Shown here in pieces: positions 1-13,852 of a DNA stretch of 64,000 bases. A model generated the notes under the pieces. The model saw only the letters and a program-made list of their open reading frames with translations, was not told where the DNA came from and did no database searches. This DNA comes from Alisma plantago-aquatica (taxonomy: Eukaryota > Streptophyta > Magnoliopsida > Alismatales > Alismataceae). The stretch lies in the NCBI GenBank assembly GCA_963693085.1, contig OY856409.1, positions 1,165,333,249 to 1,165,397,248 on the forward strand. The letters run 5' to 3'. Each line of letters begins with the position of its first letter. The first letter of the stretch is position 1. The position numbers and the translations under genes were made by a program.

Positions 1-1580
1 CTATTGTACTTTTGTGGTAAGTTTAAGATACATGCATTGGGTTCTATGTTTATTTATTTCCATTGTCCATGAATGACTAAGGTGTCATAATTTATGGCCT
101 TTAGGGAGATGTATCCCCTTTGTTCATCAATGGACTGATTTATATGAAATGCCTTAAATTACTAAGAGTGTAACATGCATGCCTCATTTTCAGAATTAGG
201 TGATGATGACTAAATGTTTCTTGGAGTTACTTACCACATTATTATTTGTCTATATGTTGAAAGGTTGTCGTAGTCTCAAGTTGATACAATCATATCTCAA
301 TGAACCTAACTATAAAGAGTAACCTTAGTAGTTAAGTCCTGAGTATGTAGATTTGTTCTCGTGGGGCAATGGGGGATAAGTAATGAGTTAATATTATAGA
401 AACCCAGAGTTGTGAGAAAATGCTCGGAGCCATATATTAGTGAATACAAGGGGATTCTTAGGATTTGATATCCTATCATCTTTAAACAATTTTGGGACAC
501 GTGAAGACTAACGGTCCAATGTAAAGGCATGAGTGATGAGATGTGTTATGGAAGGTTGATACCCTAGTTTTTGGTGTCATGACCAGTGTACCCATGGAGA
601 GCTTGAGTTTGGTGTATACTTAAGCATATATCCACAATGGGATATCCAGAGTGCTCCCTACCTATTTGATGCATTACTTTAACTTGAGGTTGTGAGGAGA
701 TATCAAGATAGTCTAAACATTCTTACATCTTATATGGATTAGTGGGATGTCTTATTAGCATCTAGTTAGTCGATTGAGTGTACCTATGACATATAAAATA
801 CACAACATATGTGTCGTATGTCTTGTTAGGATTTAATTGACCTTAACATGGCTCCACACTTGGATGATTATTCTGTATTGTCATTGGTATATTAGTAGTT
901 CCTAATAGTCCTTACATGTAGCCTTATTGCCAAGGAGGATGGGTAAGTGTATGCCTTTGGGTGTAAAATCAGGTCATATGCTCATTTCTATAACTAATTT
1001 TATCATAACAATATTGTGGTAAGTAATAGACATTTTCTAGCGTTGTATTTATATATCTAGGACTTGGTGTCTCACTCCTGTGGTTTTCAACACTTTTAGG
1101 TGAGCGTCCCAACTATTCCAATAGTGATGGAGAATATCAACAAGGAGGGACATGGTTTTATGATCATAGGTAGGTGGCATTCACATGACTTCCTCTAGAG
1201 ATAAAGCATCTAGGGATAGAATCGTACTTGTCCATGTACTCTCAGGTCCGATCATGAATGGTTTGTAGTATCCTTTGTGAGTGTATTCTAATATTCGCAT
1301 GCTCGATATGAATTCCACATATGTATGAATCCATTTTTTTGTGATATTTTGAATGTGACTATTAGCCTTTGTGTTGATTAAAGGCATGTAAACTATGACA
1401 TTTATACGACAGCCTATGTAATCTCATGTGGATCGAATGTTAATTGGAATTTTATCTGTGGCTCTTGGTGAAACTTTGCACTCTGAGATCTCTATGTGTC
1501 TTATGTTATTGATGGCGTTTTCAAGCTTAAATTGTGGGGTTTCTTAATATTCTCTCTCTTGTGGATACAAGCATCACACA
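1..1580 (+). repeat. Partial 5' LTR of gypsy element 1
   Basis: This is the downstream part of a long terminal repeat whose start lies left of the window. It aligns by eye with about 7910-9735: both carry the same ordered words, such as a run around 'ccatgaatgactaaggtg', a block on 'gagatgtgttatggaagg', and one on 'aggtgagcgtcccaa'. It ends in 'cacaca' just before a tRNA-Met-like primer site. Short ORFs here are shadows and show no protein family. Confidence 0.75.
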
Positions 1581-1584
1581 TTTT

Positions 1585-1601
1585 TGGTACCAAAGTCTAG
1601 G
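1585..1601 (+). other. Primer-binding site of gypsy element 1
   Basis: TGGTACCAAAGTCTAGG follows the LTR end and resembles the TGGTATCAGAGC site complementary to the 3' end of initiator tRNA-Met used by most plant LTR retroelements. A matching site (TGGTATCATAGACTAAG) sits at 9742, after the next LTR copy, which fixes both LTR ends. Confidence 0.7.
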
Positions 1602-1739
1602 TTCACATAGTTTACATGGACATGTTTAGGATGTCATATCTATTATTACGATTCCACCATGTCTAACCATTGATTATGGTTATGTAATATGGTTGGACAT
1701 CATAATGAACATGTAGATAGTAGCTATATCAGGTCTGAT

Positions 1740-2870
1740 GGTGATTGGAGGCAACATACTCATGAGGAGAGGATACCCCACCCCGAGCAGCCTGACCAAT
1801 TTGAAGATTCACCATTTGACCCGACAAGACCAGTTCATCCAACCTTCTAGTCTTTGTTTGGGCAAATGATGATGTCTTCATCCACCCAGTTTGTGGGCAT
1901 GCTTTTGATTTAGGAAACCATGGGGCATTTTTTCAAATTCTTAGATGATCAGTTCCAGAAAGACGTTTGAACGAATGAAGTGAGTGGGAAACATGGAGTA
2001 TGTGGGTACTTTGAACCCAATAGATGCAAAAATTCTGGTTTATAGAGCTTGAGAATGTTGTTCAGTTAGTGAACATACTATATGAAGACATGCTGAAGCA
2101 TGCTATCTATATGTTAAAGGGGAATGCTAGACACCACTGTGTCATTGAGGAGGAGAAGAGGTAGGTTGAAGTCATCACTTAGGCAGTGTTCAATAGGGAG
2201 TTTGTGAATTGGTACTTCCCACCTTCATACTTGGATGAGAAAGTTATATAGTTTGAGTAGGTCCAATGGGGACAATGATAAGAGAAAGTATGAATCCCAT
2301 TTTATGGAGTTTTTTTGGTTTTTTTTCACACATGGTTCTGACTAATGTTGAAAACATTCAAATACTTGAGAAGGGGATGAATTTAGAAGTGGTAACGTTT
2401 GTGTTGTCTTTGGAGTCATGTGAGAAGTTTTCCACTTCTATGGAGTCAGTGAGGAGGATTGAGAGAGCCTTCATGCACAGTCGTGACAGTGATGCCAAGA
2501 GGAATTCAACATAGTATCTAGTGCAATCCTCTGGAGGGTCCAAGAAAGTAGCAATTTTTTGGACCTTTTAGGCCATAATACTGCAAGTCCCAACAAATTT
2601 TGGCACTGTTAGAGATGAGGATGCAACAACAAAAATCAAAATGGTCACCTAGTAGAGAGTGAGGGAGGGGACTACCATTGTATTGGCATATAGATATAGG
2701 CTTATCTCCATGTTAGGTTGTCAGAGAATGTGTGCTTATACTTCCATCAGTCTAGGCATGTTAAGGTACAATGTCCCTATTAAATGTGGAGATATCTCAG
2801 AACAATATAATGGTAGTAGGGGTAGAGGGCACCGACAAGATTCTTAGATGGGATCTTGTAGATCTCTTGG
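1740..2870 (+). pseudogene. gag remnant, gypsy element 1
   Basis: This is a degenerate capsid (gag) region of a Ty3/gypsy element. The recognisable retrotransposon gag domain reads through several frames with many stops: a stretch near 2040-2250 recalls the usual 'measuring the aggregate, residue W-W, FY..YFP' pattern, and the end near 2736-2785 keeps the His and last Cys of a CCHC zinc knuckle (H-V-K-x-Q-C-P). The second copy at 9870-10990 has the same order of blocks. It cannot encode a working protein. Confidence 0.65.
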
Positions 2871-2935
2871 GAGGAGTGAAGTTAGAGGTAAATATAAAGA
2901 CACAACTCACTTCTACCAGATGATACAACCCAAGG

Positions 2936-5900
2936 GTGATGTTAACCCTCAATTGTTATAGGTCAAGTGGAAATCTTTTAGTAAGACTTGTCTACTTCTA
3001 TATATGTATTTTTTTGGTTGATTCGGGTGCAAAACACACTTTTATCACCCAAGAGGTGATTGTATGTTGTGAAGTGCCTAATTTTCATCTACCCAAACCT
3101 CTTTTTCTCAATACCCCTCTTGTTGGCTTTGTGATTGCGCACAAGGTGTGTCCATACCTATGTCCTCATTTTCTTTAGGCACAACATTCAAGTATACTTA
3201 ATGCCACTGGAGATGCATTCATTTGATACTATCCTTGGAATGGACACAAAAGAGAAGTATAGGGTGGTATTGGACTATAGGTCCATGGTTGCAGAGTAAT
3301 CGGAGGAATATGCCTCTTGGAATTTTGAAGGAAACCAGAAGGTTCTTCCTATGTGTTTGGTATCTACTGCCATAGTCAAGAAGCCGAAAAGGTAGGGTTG
3401 TGAGGATTTCTTAGCACATATAGTTGATATAAAGATAGTAAGTCCTAGTATTCATGATGTACTTGTTGTCTGAGAGTTTGAGGATATATTTCAAGATGAG
3501 TTTATTAGCAACCCACCTCCATGATCAGTGTCCTTCCTGGCATGTTTTCCATAGCACAAGCACCATGCATGATTAAACTTATAGAAATGAAGGAGTTAAA
3601 GAAATATATGTTGGAGTTACTAGACAAAGGTTTCATCCCCCAAAAAATCTCCTTGGGTTGCACTAGTTCTATTTGTGTTTTGCTTGTTAAAAATAAGGAT
3701 GAATCGATTTGGGTATGTATAGATTATGGACAACTGAATAAAGATTTGTTACTCAAAATTGATGATTTGTTTGCTTAGTTGAAATGGGTTGTAATGTTTT
3801 ACAAGATAGATATATGGACATGATATCACCAATGTGAGTATCAAGGCCGAAGACATAACCAAAAAATACTTCAAATCTAGGTGCAATTAGTATGAGTTTG
3901 CGGTTATGTCATTTGGGCCAACTAATGCACATGTAATTTTCATGGATTTAATGGATTGAGTATTGGCAGTGCTGTTTTGGATCTTATGACCCGATTATTC
4001 AAGAAGTACCAAGATTAGTTTGTGCTTCCCTTTGTAGATAACATCTTGATCTACTCCAAGGATAAGGTACAAAAAAGAGCAACATCTTCATATAACCCTA
4101 GAAATTTTGAGGCAACATCAACTATATGAAAAGTAGCAACATGAGTTATTTTTTTATTAAAGTGTCTTTTTTGGGTCATGTTATCCAATAAAGAGATTTG
4201 TGTAGATCACAAGAAGGTGGCATCGGTCTTGTAATAGGATATGTCGAAAACACCAACAAAAGTATGAAGTTTGCTTGAATTAGTAGGGTACTATATATTA
4301 TTCATCAAGGATTTCAATGTGATATCCTTGCAATCAACTAGGATGAAAAAAAGGATGTGCCTTTTGTATGAACAAAGAAATTTCAAGGAACTTCCAATTA
4401 TTAAAGGAGAAGTAGACATCAACACCAATTGTAGTGTTGTCCCAGCCTATGAAGGGCTATACATTTTTTTTGTGATGCCTCAAAAGAAGGTTTAGGGTGT
4501 GTCTTAATGCATGATAAAAATATGATTTGATTTGCTTCCAAATAATTGAATAAGAATTAAAATAAGTACTCCACTCATGAATTGGATTTAGAGAATGTCG
4601 TCTTGGCATTGGAATATTTGTATGCATTGCTTGTAGGGGGAGAAGTGTTAAATTTTCATCAACTACAAGAACCTCCAATATCTCTTATTAAAACGGGATA
4701 TAACATGTGGTAGTATAGATGGCTTGAGATGACACATGATTACAATTGCACTATAGATCACCATCCAAGAATGGATAACATGGGGTGGATTCCTTAACAA
4801 GGAAACCAAATTCATCATAACATTGTAGGGACAAAACAATTGTATTCAATATCATGTGCAATGATTGATATGTTGGTGTCTTTGCTGAAAATGAACATAC
4901 AAATGGAAGTCTCCATGTTGGGAGGACTTCTATCTCAGTTGTAGATCAATGCTACAATAATATAGTAGGTCAATGATCCACATAAACATTATATTGTGAC
5001 ATAGAGCATTGGAGCAGGACTTGATAGTAATAAGCATGAAAGGTTGCATGAATCATATCAAGGGGTCCTTTGCTATCATAATAGGATGGTGGTACTTGAT
5101 GTGTGCTATTTGAGATGATTGTGCTAGAAAAAGCACACACTTCCATGTATGTAGTGCATCCATGCATTACCAAGATGTATTATAACCTTAAAGATTTATA
5201 TTGGTGGCCTAGTTTGAAGAAGGACGTGGTATAATTCATGGTCAAGTGCCAGTTTTCTAATAGGTTAAGGTGAAACATTAGAAGCCCATAGGGACTTTAC
5301 AAACCCTAATAATTTTCTGAATGCAAATCAGACTACCTGACTATATATTTTGTTGTTGGCATGCCCAAGATCTCTAAAGTAAATTATTCCATATGGGTAA
5401 TAATAGATAAGTTGACTAAGATGGCACACTTCTAACCAGTTAAGACTACCTTCATGGAAGAGAGGTTGGAACAAGTCTACATAGATGAGATTGTATGGCT
5501 ACATGGGGTATCTATAAAAATAATATCAGATAGACAACCTTAGTTCAATTGTAGGTTCCGGGTCCATTTGCACACAGTCCTAGGTAAACAATAAAAGTTT
5601 AGTATCATTTTCCATCAATAGACACATAGATGGATATGATGATACAAACCTTGGAAGATTTGTTATTGTCTTGTGTTTTGCAGTTCCTAGGAAGTTGGGA
5701 TGGTCATCTTATCTTAATGGAGTTTTCTTACAGTAAAAGTTATCACAAGAGCCTAAACATGTCATCATATGAGGCCTTGTATAGAAGATGTTTTGGATAA
5801 CCCTTGTGTTGGAATGTGGCTGGATAATACCTAGTCTTGGGACTAAAGTTGGTGCAGAAAAGAATAGAGAAAATCAAGAAGATCAGGAAACAACTAAAGG

Positions 5901-6360
5901 GATCTCAAGATAGAAAAAAGTCATATGCAAATAATCGATAGAGACCCTTTTGAATCCAAGTAGGTGATGTGATTTATCTCGAGGTTTCACCTACAAAGTG
6001 GTTTTAAGGTTTTGTAAATGAGGAAAGATGATATCCAGATCTATGCGGCCTTATCCGGTGATTGCATGAGTTGAAAAGGTAACTTATATAAGTTGGAGCT
6101 ACCAACAAAACTTTTAAGGCTACACAATGTGTTTCATGTGTTCATTTTTAAGAAATCTCACCCAAGAAGTGAATAAACATTTCAGCAGATGGAGCGAATA
6201 ATGAGGGCATCACCTATGTGGAAGGTCCAATGTTGAACCGGGATGAGTGAATGAAAAAATTGAGCAAGAAAAATATAGTACTACTGAAAGTGATGTGGCA
6301 TCATCATGTTGTGGAGGAGGAAATATGGAACCTCAAGTAGGATATGTACATGAAGTACCC
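2936..6360 (+). pseudogene. pol remnant, gypsy element 1 (Tekay-like chromovirus)
   Basis: The domains come in Ty3/gypsy order. The aspartic protease is near 3003-3050 with an intact DSGA motif. Reverse transcriptase runs from about 3570 to 4330: 3580-3778 reads M-K-E-L-K-K through to C-I-D-Y-G-Q-L-N-K. RNase H covers about 4370-4700, integrase about 4980-5800, and a chromodomain-type C-terminus about 5960-6350 with V-E-E-E-I-W followed by K-Y-P. The polymerase YxDD motif at 4031-4042 reads F-V-D-N, so the second catalytic Asp is lost. Frames break many times. The V-x-W-x-x-H-x-V-E-E-x-x-W pattern before the 3' LTR is typical of Tekay/Del chromoviruses. It is dead, but all domains remain in place. 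Confidence 0.85.
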
Positions 6361-6413
6361 AACCCTTTTCTCCTAGGATTTTGGGGGCAAAATATCTATT
6401 AGGTTCTTATAGT

Positions 6414-9400
6414 TGTAAGGCCCTTGACCTAGCTTGTTTTTCTACCTTTATAACCAATTTAGCTGCCTACTAGCACGTCTTTAGATGGTGGGTGTTTTCT
6501 TGTGGGTTGATGTGCAATTTGCCTTGGTTGAGGGCTTCTTTGAAATTCCAACATGTCATGTTTTTTGTCTTCTTCTTACCCTTTCTTGGCAGTGGGTTGC
6601 TGCACTTTGGTTGTCTAACCTAGCCTTGTTGGATTTTCATTAGTTGAGAATCAATGGTAGCGGCTTAACCTTCCATCAATAGAGGACCAATGGAAGTGTG
6701 TCTAGTTTTTATCAATTGCAAACTAACGAGGTTGTTCTGCTCTTTTGTAGGCTCAATGGTATGCTTATTTTTGGTTGAGGACTGACTGTGTGGTTTTGGT
6801 CTCCTATCTAGAGGCAATCAATAGGAGGGGTCAGTTGTGTAAACCTTTGGTGTTTTGTTTGGTTGACTACCGACCAAATAGTTGGAAGTTGGGTATTGGG
6901 TTTTCTTCAGAAGGGTACCGATCGAAAGCATGCACCATGCCTAGAGATGGTTTAATATGAACTCTTTAATGATGTTTTTTGTATTACATCTTTTGATGGA
7001 TTTCTATAGGGTCTTAAACTGGAAAAGTTTGACCAACAAGTTTCTTGGTGTATATACTGAAGAAATGCCCAGCTCTGTGTACTAAAGGAATGACATGGTC
7101 CGATTACCAATGGTTCTAAAAATTGATGAGTCTATAGTTTCTACATAGTGACAATATAGCTCGACTAATTTTCTCTTTCCTTTGGGGATATAAAATCTCC
7201 CTTAGCCTTCCTTCTCATCTCACTTGTGTATCTGAGCTTCAAGGTGTTGCTATAGAGTGAGACACCATTTATTGACAACAACCAACATGATTTTAGGATT
7301 CATCGAACCTTGCTTTTGGTGTGATCCATCCATGTTCTCTCCATTGTTGATGTAGGATAAGACATCTAGTAGATTTTGAGCTTTTATTTATGTAAGTCAA
7401 GCCTTGATCATGGTCTCTGGTGATCTTCTAGCTTCATGTCCTTATTGGATGTTTTCTAGGTGGTTTTCTCTATGGTTTTGTTGTATACCCCGTTTCCACC
7501 TTTCTCTCACTTCCTAGTTGCTTTTAGCTATGGATCGATAGCTGTAGAGAGTGGTCAAAGTAGCAGAACTGAGATCTTGGAGAGTTTACTTTTGACACCA
7601 AATTTTTTCACGAATCAAAGAGTTTCACATTAATTTTTGTATGCAAAGTCATTTTTTCCTTTGTCAGTCATTTGATATAAACTTTGATTCATTCACTACT
7701 TGATGTGTGCGTATATATTGGATATCTCTCTATTACATATCCTATAAATGCTAAAATGATGACGTTTTTCTTTTAGCATAAACTTATGGGTATATAATCA
7801 TGCATGTTAGTGATATGCATTTCTTCTACTTCTCTTACACATAGATGATGAATATCATCTCTCTTTAGTGGGTACATGTATGAAAGATGTTGATTTATAT
7901 GTTGATCATGACTGTTGCACCTTTAAAGTACATGTGTTGGGTTATTTTGTAGCTAGTATTCTATTGGATATGAAAATATAGCTCCTTTATAAGAAAAAGG
8001 AGAGTTCTATGTTTATATTACTTCATTTTGGCCATGAATGACTAAGGTGTGAAAAATGACAATCTTTCCAGAGTTGTATCCTCTCTGATCATTGAATGAT
8101 TTGTTTATATGAAATGTGTTAAATAACTAAGAGTGTAACATGCCAGCCTAATTTTGAGAAGTTTGGTCATTATTTGTCTATATATTTAATGGTTTCCTTA
8201 GACTCTAGTTGATGTAATCATAGAACAATGAACATAACTATCAAGAGTAACCTAAGTAGTTAAGCCATGAGTGTCTAGATCTGTTCTCCTAGGGCAATGG
8301 GGGGAGTAGTGAAATGATTTAATATTATGACAACCTAGAGTAGTAAGAAGATGCTCAGAGCCATATATTTGTGAATATATGAGAGCATTTAGAGTCTGGT
8401 ATCCTATATTCTTTAAACAGTCTTAGAATGTGTAAAGATTGATGGTCCAATGCAAAGGTATGAGTAATGAGATGTGTTATGGAAGGTTGATACCCTATTT
8501 ATGTGGCATTGTGACTTGTGCACGCATGAAACACCCAAGTTTGGAGTATATGCTTCTAATCATATATCCACGGTGGGCTAGTAAGAGTGTTCCCTGCCTT
8601 TTTGATACATCACTTCCACCTGGGTTCATGAGAAGATACATATGGAATCTAAATATCCTTAGATCTTGTTGGGATTACTAGGATGGATTTTAGCATCCAC
8701 TTGTCTAGTTTAGTGATACGCCTCAACAAATCCAGGCCATCTAAAATACACGACATATAAGTAGTATATCTTGTTAGGAATTAATTGGAGCTAGCATGGC
8801 TGTGACCATGAATGGTTACTCTTTATTGTCATTGATATATCCATGCTTCGTAATAGTCCTTGCAGGTATCCTAAATGGCATAGCAAACCGGTAAGTGTGT
8901 GCCAAGTGTATGATTGGTTCATATGCTCATTTCTCTATTTCCTTTCCTTATAATACTATTTTGATTATGCTTATGGCATTATCTTATATTTGTGGGGCTT
9001 GGGGTCTCACTCTTGTGGTTTTCCACACTTTTTAGGTGAGCGTCCCAATTATCCTAGCAATCGTAGAGAATATTCGAAATGAGGGAGAAGGAAGATCAGA
9101 AGTGGGTGATGTTTGTGTGAAAGGATCATAAAGGTAGGTGATGATAGTGTGACCTCCTCTATAGAGAAAGCATATATGGATAGAGTAATTGTTGTCCTTG
9201 TACTCTCATGTCTGGATGTGAATGTTTTGATGTGTCCTTTATCATCCTTGGATCTTGACATGCATGCACAGTCTGTAGGGCTTGTTTATGGGTGTTATAA
9301 TATTTTGTGCACATAGTCTATAGTAACACCACGTATAATGAAACTTAAATTGATACCTTTCTGTTGTGATATTGTGAAAATGACTTTTAGTCTTTATGTT

Positions 9401-9735
9401 AATTAAAGGCACCTAAATTCTAACATTTGTCTCACACCCTATGTGCTCTATTGAGGATTGAATATTTATAATGTAATGGTAACTAAGTTGCTTGGAAAAA
9501 AATTACTATGAGATCTCTATGTGGAAGCCCATTAGGAAGCTCAATTTGTTGCTCGTGCCTCTATTAAGGCATTTCTTTGAACGTGTTTTGTAATGATGTA
9601 TTTCTAAATTTTTTTTGTATTTATTGTACAAATAATTCATTTCCCTATGTGGAATATGTTGACGATGACATCTTCAAGTTTTTAATTTGGGGTTTTGTTT
9701 TGAGCAATCTCACTCATGTGGCGATTGGTGTCACA
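6414..9735 (+). repeat. Shared LTR between two gypsy bodies
   Basis: It begins TGTAAGGCCC just after the pol end and its G-rich stretch (6380-6392), and ends 'tcaca' before the primer site at 9742. Its length of 3322 bp is normal for Tekay-type LTRs. The part from 7910 on matches 1-1580. It is both the 3' LTR of the body at 1581-6413 and the 5' LTR of the body at 9736-13760. I see no gene inside; the ORFs at 8439-8681, 9113-9316 and 9577-9798 are chance frames. Confidence 0.75.
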
Positions 9736-9741
9736 TGTTTT

Positions 9742-9758
9742 TGGTATCATAGACTAAG
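9742..9758 (+). other. Primer-binding site of gypsy element 2
   Basis: TGGTATCATAGACTAAG matches the tRNA-Met primer site pattern and lies directly after the LTR end, marking the start of a second internal region. Confidence 0.75.
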
Positions 9759-9869
9759 TTTTCAAGTAATCTCACCCTTATGGTTCCAGCATGCCTAACC
9801 ATTGATTATGGATAGATAGATATGACTAGGCATCATGAAAAATAAGAAGAAGTAGCTACATTAGTCCTG

Positions 9870-10990
9870 ATGGAGATCGAAGGTAGCATACTCATAAGGA
9901 GAGGTTACCCGACCCCAAATTGCCTGAGCACCTAGAGGTGCCTCCATTTTACTCGACAAGGCCATTTCATTTGGCCTTCCAGTCTATGTTTGGGAAGATG
10001 ATGTCTATGCTCACCTTGTTTTCTGGCACATTTTTGATTTAGGAATACATGGGTAGTCATCAAACACCAAGCTAACTAGTCCTAGCAAAGAGGTTGAAAG
10101 GATGAATTGGGTGGGGCCATGGAGCAAATGGGTACTTCAAACTTGACATCCGTTGAAATGTGGCTTATGGAGCTTGAGAGGACTTTCTGGTTGATGAACA
10201 TACCATATGAAGATAAGGTGAAGCATTCCATCTACCTATTGAAGAGGAACACTGGTAAATGGTGGTCCATTGAGGAGTAGAAAAGGTAGGGGTAATTCAT
10301 CAATTGGGATGTGTTTAGGAGAGAGTTTGTGAAAATGCACTTCCCACCTTCCTACTTGGAAGAAACTTTTTGTAGTTCAAGAAGGTCTCATAGAGGACAG
10401 TGAGAGACTATGAATCTTGTTTAGTATGTTGTCACATTTTTGTACTCCCGTGGCACTGATCGAGGCCAAGAAGATTTGGCAGATTAAGAAGAGGTAGAAT
10501 TTGGATTTGGCAACATTAATGTTGACTTTTGAGATGCATAAGAAGTTTTCCACTTTTGTGGAGTAGGTGAGGAGTATAGAGAGGACTTCGGTTGGCAAGT
10601 GATAGTGATTCCAAGATGAATTCAACATAATTTTCATGGCAATCCTTTAAGAGGTTCAAGAAGGAGTGGTTTTTTTCCCTTCTAGGGCACAATACCTACA
10701 GTCCCAATAGAGTTTATCAACTTTAGAGTTGTGGATTCACCAACAATAATCACACTAGTCTCCTAGAAAAGGCTGAGGGAGAGGGATATTATTGTCTAGG
10801 ACATATAGTTTGGAATCACCTCCACGACAGGATTTTTAGGGCCACATAAATTGCCACAAAAGGCGTGCATCTACTTTCATCGGCCTTGGAATTTCAAGGT
10901 ACTATGTCCCTTGTTAAACTGGGAGACGTCCCAATCATAGGGGTGGTATCAGTAAAACCTACAATATTATGGTAGTAGAAAAAGTAGAGA
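9870..10990 (+). pseudogene. gag remnant, gypsy element 2
   Basis: This is a second diverged copy of the gag region at 1740-2870, with the same block order (for example 'ctcataaggagaggttaccc' here against 'ctcatgaggagaggatacccc' there). A zinc-knuckle remnant lies near 10870-10925. There are many stops and shifts in all frames, so it is non-coding now. Confidence 0.65.
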
Positions 10991-11099
10991 GAGAGGCAGA
11001 CCTCTCATGTGAGATCTTTTGGAACTGTAGGTATGGGTCAAGCTAGAGGAAGGCCTTAAGCCACAACTCAATTCTATGTGATGACGTAGCCTGAGGGGT

Positions 11100-13760
11100 T
11101 ATTAACCCTCAAGTTGTTATCGGTAGATGGAACTCTTTCATTCTGAATTATATGGTTCTGTAAATGTATCTTTTTTAGTTGATCTTGGTGTGACACATTC
11201 CTTTATCACCCAAGACGTGATTGTATATTGTAATCTTTAGACTTGTGATTGACCCAAAACTCTTTTCCTTGATACCCCTCTTGTTGGCTCTGTGGTTATG
11301 TGTGAGGTGTGTTCATGACGTATCTTTTTTCTCTCTGGATGCAGCGTTGAAGTGGACTTAGTGCCACTTGAGATGCATGGATTTGATGTTTTTCATACCT
11401 AGGTTATATAAGTATAGGGTGGTGATGGACTATAGGTCCAAGGTTGCTAAGTTTTGGGAGTAATATGTCTCTTGGACTTTCCAGGGAGTATAGAATATTT
11501 TTCCTACATGTTCGTTGTATGTCGCCATACACAAGAAGCTGATGAGGTATTGTGAGGATTTCTTAGAAAATGTATTCAATACTAAGGTATCTAGTCTTTG
11601 TATCTATAATGTACTTGTAGTTTGATATTTTGATAATATCGTTCTAAATATTTTCATGGTGTCCCACCTCCCCAAGCAATCAATTTTGAGACCACTTTGC
11701 TTCCTGGCATGCAGGCCATAGTACAAGAACCATACAAGATGACACCAGGAGAAACAAAGGAGTTAAAGAAACAACTATAGGATTATAAAAAAAAGGGTTC
11801 ATCTAGCCCATCGTGTTTCCTTGGGTGCATGTATTCTTTTTGTGTTAAAAAAAAGAATGATTTCTAGGAGAGGTTATGTATAGACTAACGATAGTTGAAC
11901 AAAGCCACATTAAAGGAAAAATATTTTTACACATAAATGATTATCAAGTTAGTTGAAAGGGCTATAATGTTTTCTAAGATGGATATACTAATAGTATATC
12001 ACTAACTGAGGATTAAGAGCAAAGACATACGTCAAAATAACCTTTAGAACTAGGTACGAGCACAATGAGCTTTTGGTTATGTCATTTAGGATAACCAATG
12101 GACCTGTAGGTTTTATGGATATAATGAACTGGGTAATAAAGTAGTACCTCGATAAATTTGTGGTTGTATTTATTGATGATATCTTGATCTACTCCACGCA
12201 CAACATGATCAACATCTTTGTATAACCTTGGGGATTTTAAGGAAGCATCAGATATATTAAAAGTTTAGAAAATGTAAGTTTTGGTTAACATAATTGTCTC
12301 TTCTGGGTCTTGTCATCTCCATTCAAAAATTTTGATCCCAAGAAGGCAGAGTTAGTCTTGTCCTGGAAGCATCCGAAAACACCAACAGAATTACGAAGTT
12401 TCCCTAGGTTGGCAGTGCACTACATATGGTCAATCAAGGTTTCTAGCGTGATAACATTGTTGTTGACTAGGTTGACAAAGAAGGATGTGCCTTTTGTATG
12501 GTCTAAGAAATTCAATGCAACTTTCAATTATTAAATGAGAAGCTCACATAAGCACCTATTCTAGTGTTGCATGAGCTTGGGAAGGGCTATATTCTTTCTC
12601 ATGATACCTCAAAGGAAGTTATGGGGGTGTGTATTGATGCATGATAAACACGTGATATACTTTTCTTTTAGACAATTGGAGAAGCACAAATATAAGTAAC
12701 ACACTCATGACTTGGACTTGGTGGCCATCGTATTGGGGTTAAAGATCTAGAAGATTATTTGTATGGAGATAAGTGTCAAATTTTCACCACTATAAGAACA
12801 TAAGAGTGTTATTTTCTAGCAACAAAATAATGAAGGCAATCGATCAATATAATGTGATCCAAGATCTGATTATTTATGGAGCATTCCTTCCTTATGATCC
12901 CTCATATAGATGAGAGGCAGCTTTAGTTCATCCCATATTGCATGTTCTAGATGTTGAGTAAAGACTCCAAAATTTCTACTTCCACGCTAGAAAAAAGGTC
13001 GGTCCTATCTATGAGCCCATCATTCCCGTGAAAAGACCCATGGTTCACACCCTCTTCCAAATCTTCCTCCATAGGTCATACCATATTTGAAAGAAAGGGT
13101 CAGACAATGCCTCTTCTAAAAGTAGGATCTAAACATGATGCAACATAGATGACTTGAGTTGATAAAGGATTACAAGTGCACTATACAGTAGCATACAACA
13201 AAATCCAACATGGTGGTGGATTCCTTAAGTAGGAGGCCAACATCATTATCCACTATAGGGACAACATAACTGTATTTGATAGCCTGTGCAAGGATAGATA
13301 TGGTGGTTTCATCATGGAAAATGGACATACAGATGGCAGTATCCATATTGGGAGGACATCTAGCTTAGTTGCATATCCAACTACACTGATACAACATGTT
13401 ACATATGCATAACAATGTGATACCGTGATATAGAGTACAATAACAGGGCTTGGTAATGATAAGCATGAAGGGTTTCATGAGTCAGGTCAATGGGTCCTTT
13501 ACTATCATATTAGGATGGTGGTACCCAATGTGGGTTATCTGAGATATAGTGTGATATAAGAAGCACATACTTGCATGTATGTTATGCATGTCGGTAGCAT
13601 CAAGGTGTATCATTACTTTGAATAATTATATTGGTTGCCCAGTTTGAAGAAGTATGTGGTAAAGTTGTGCTCAAGTGTCCAGTTTGGCAATAGGTTAAGA
13701 TAAAACTTCAAAATCTAGCAATGAGTTCACAACCCCTACCAAAACCTGAAAGGAAGAGTG
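11100..13760 (+). pseudogene. pol remnant, gypsy element 2, truncated in integrase
   Basis: The protease remnant is at 11170-11215, where the catalytic motif is changed to D-L-G-V. Reverse transcriptase spans about 11700-12530; its YxDD motif at 12169-12180 is intact as F-I-D-D, unlike element 1. The 12310-12534 frame holds the RT tail and start of RNase H (K-K-A-E-L-V-L-S-W through T-K-K-D-V-P-F-V-W). RNase H and the N-terminal integrase follow. A segment of about 310 bp near 12810-13125 has no counterpart in element 1. The copy stops near 13760 by an (AT)n tract, so the rest of integrase, the chromodomain and the 3' LTR are missing. Confidence 0.8.
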
Positions 13761-13789
13761 GGACCCAAAAGTGTTCCACTTAAATGGTA

Positions 13790-13791
<2 letters not shown>

Positions 13792-13849
<58 letters not shown>
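13792..13849. repeat. (AT)n microsatellite
   Basis: An uninterrupted alternating AT run of about 58 bp. It sits where gypsy element 2 ends abruptly and may mark the break point. Confidence 0.95.

Positions 13850-13852
<3 letters not shown>

Noticed and set aside
13792..13849. Terminal feature of a mobile element
   Set aside because: A plain (AT)n microsatellite with no inverted repeat or target duplication around it.
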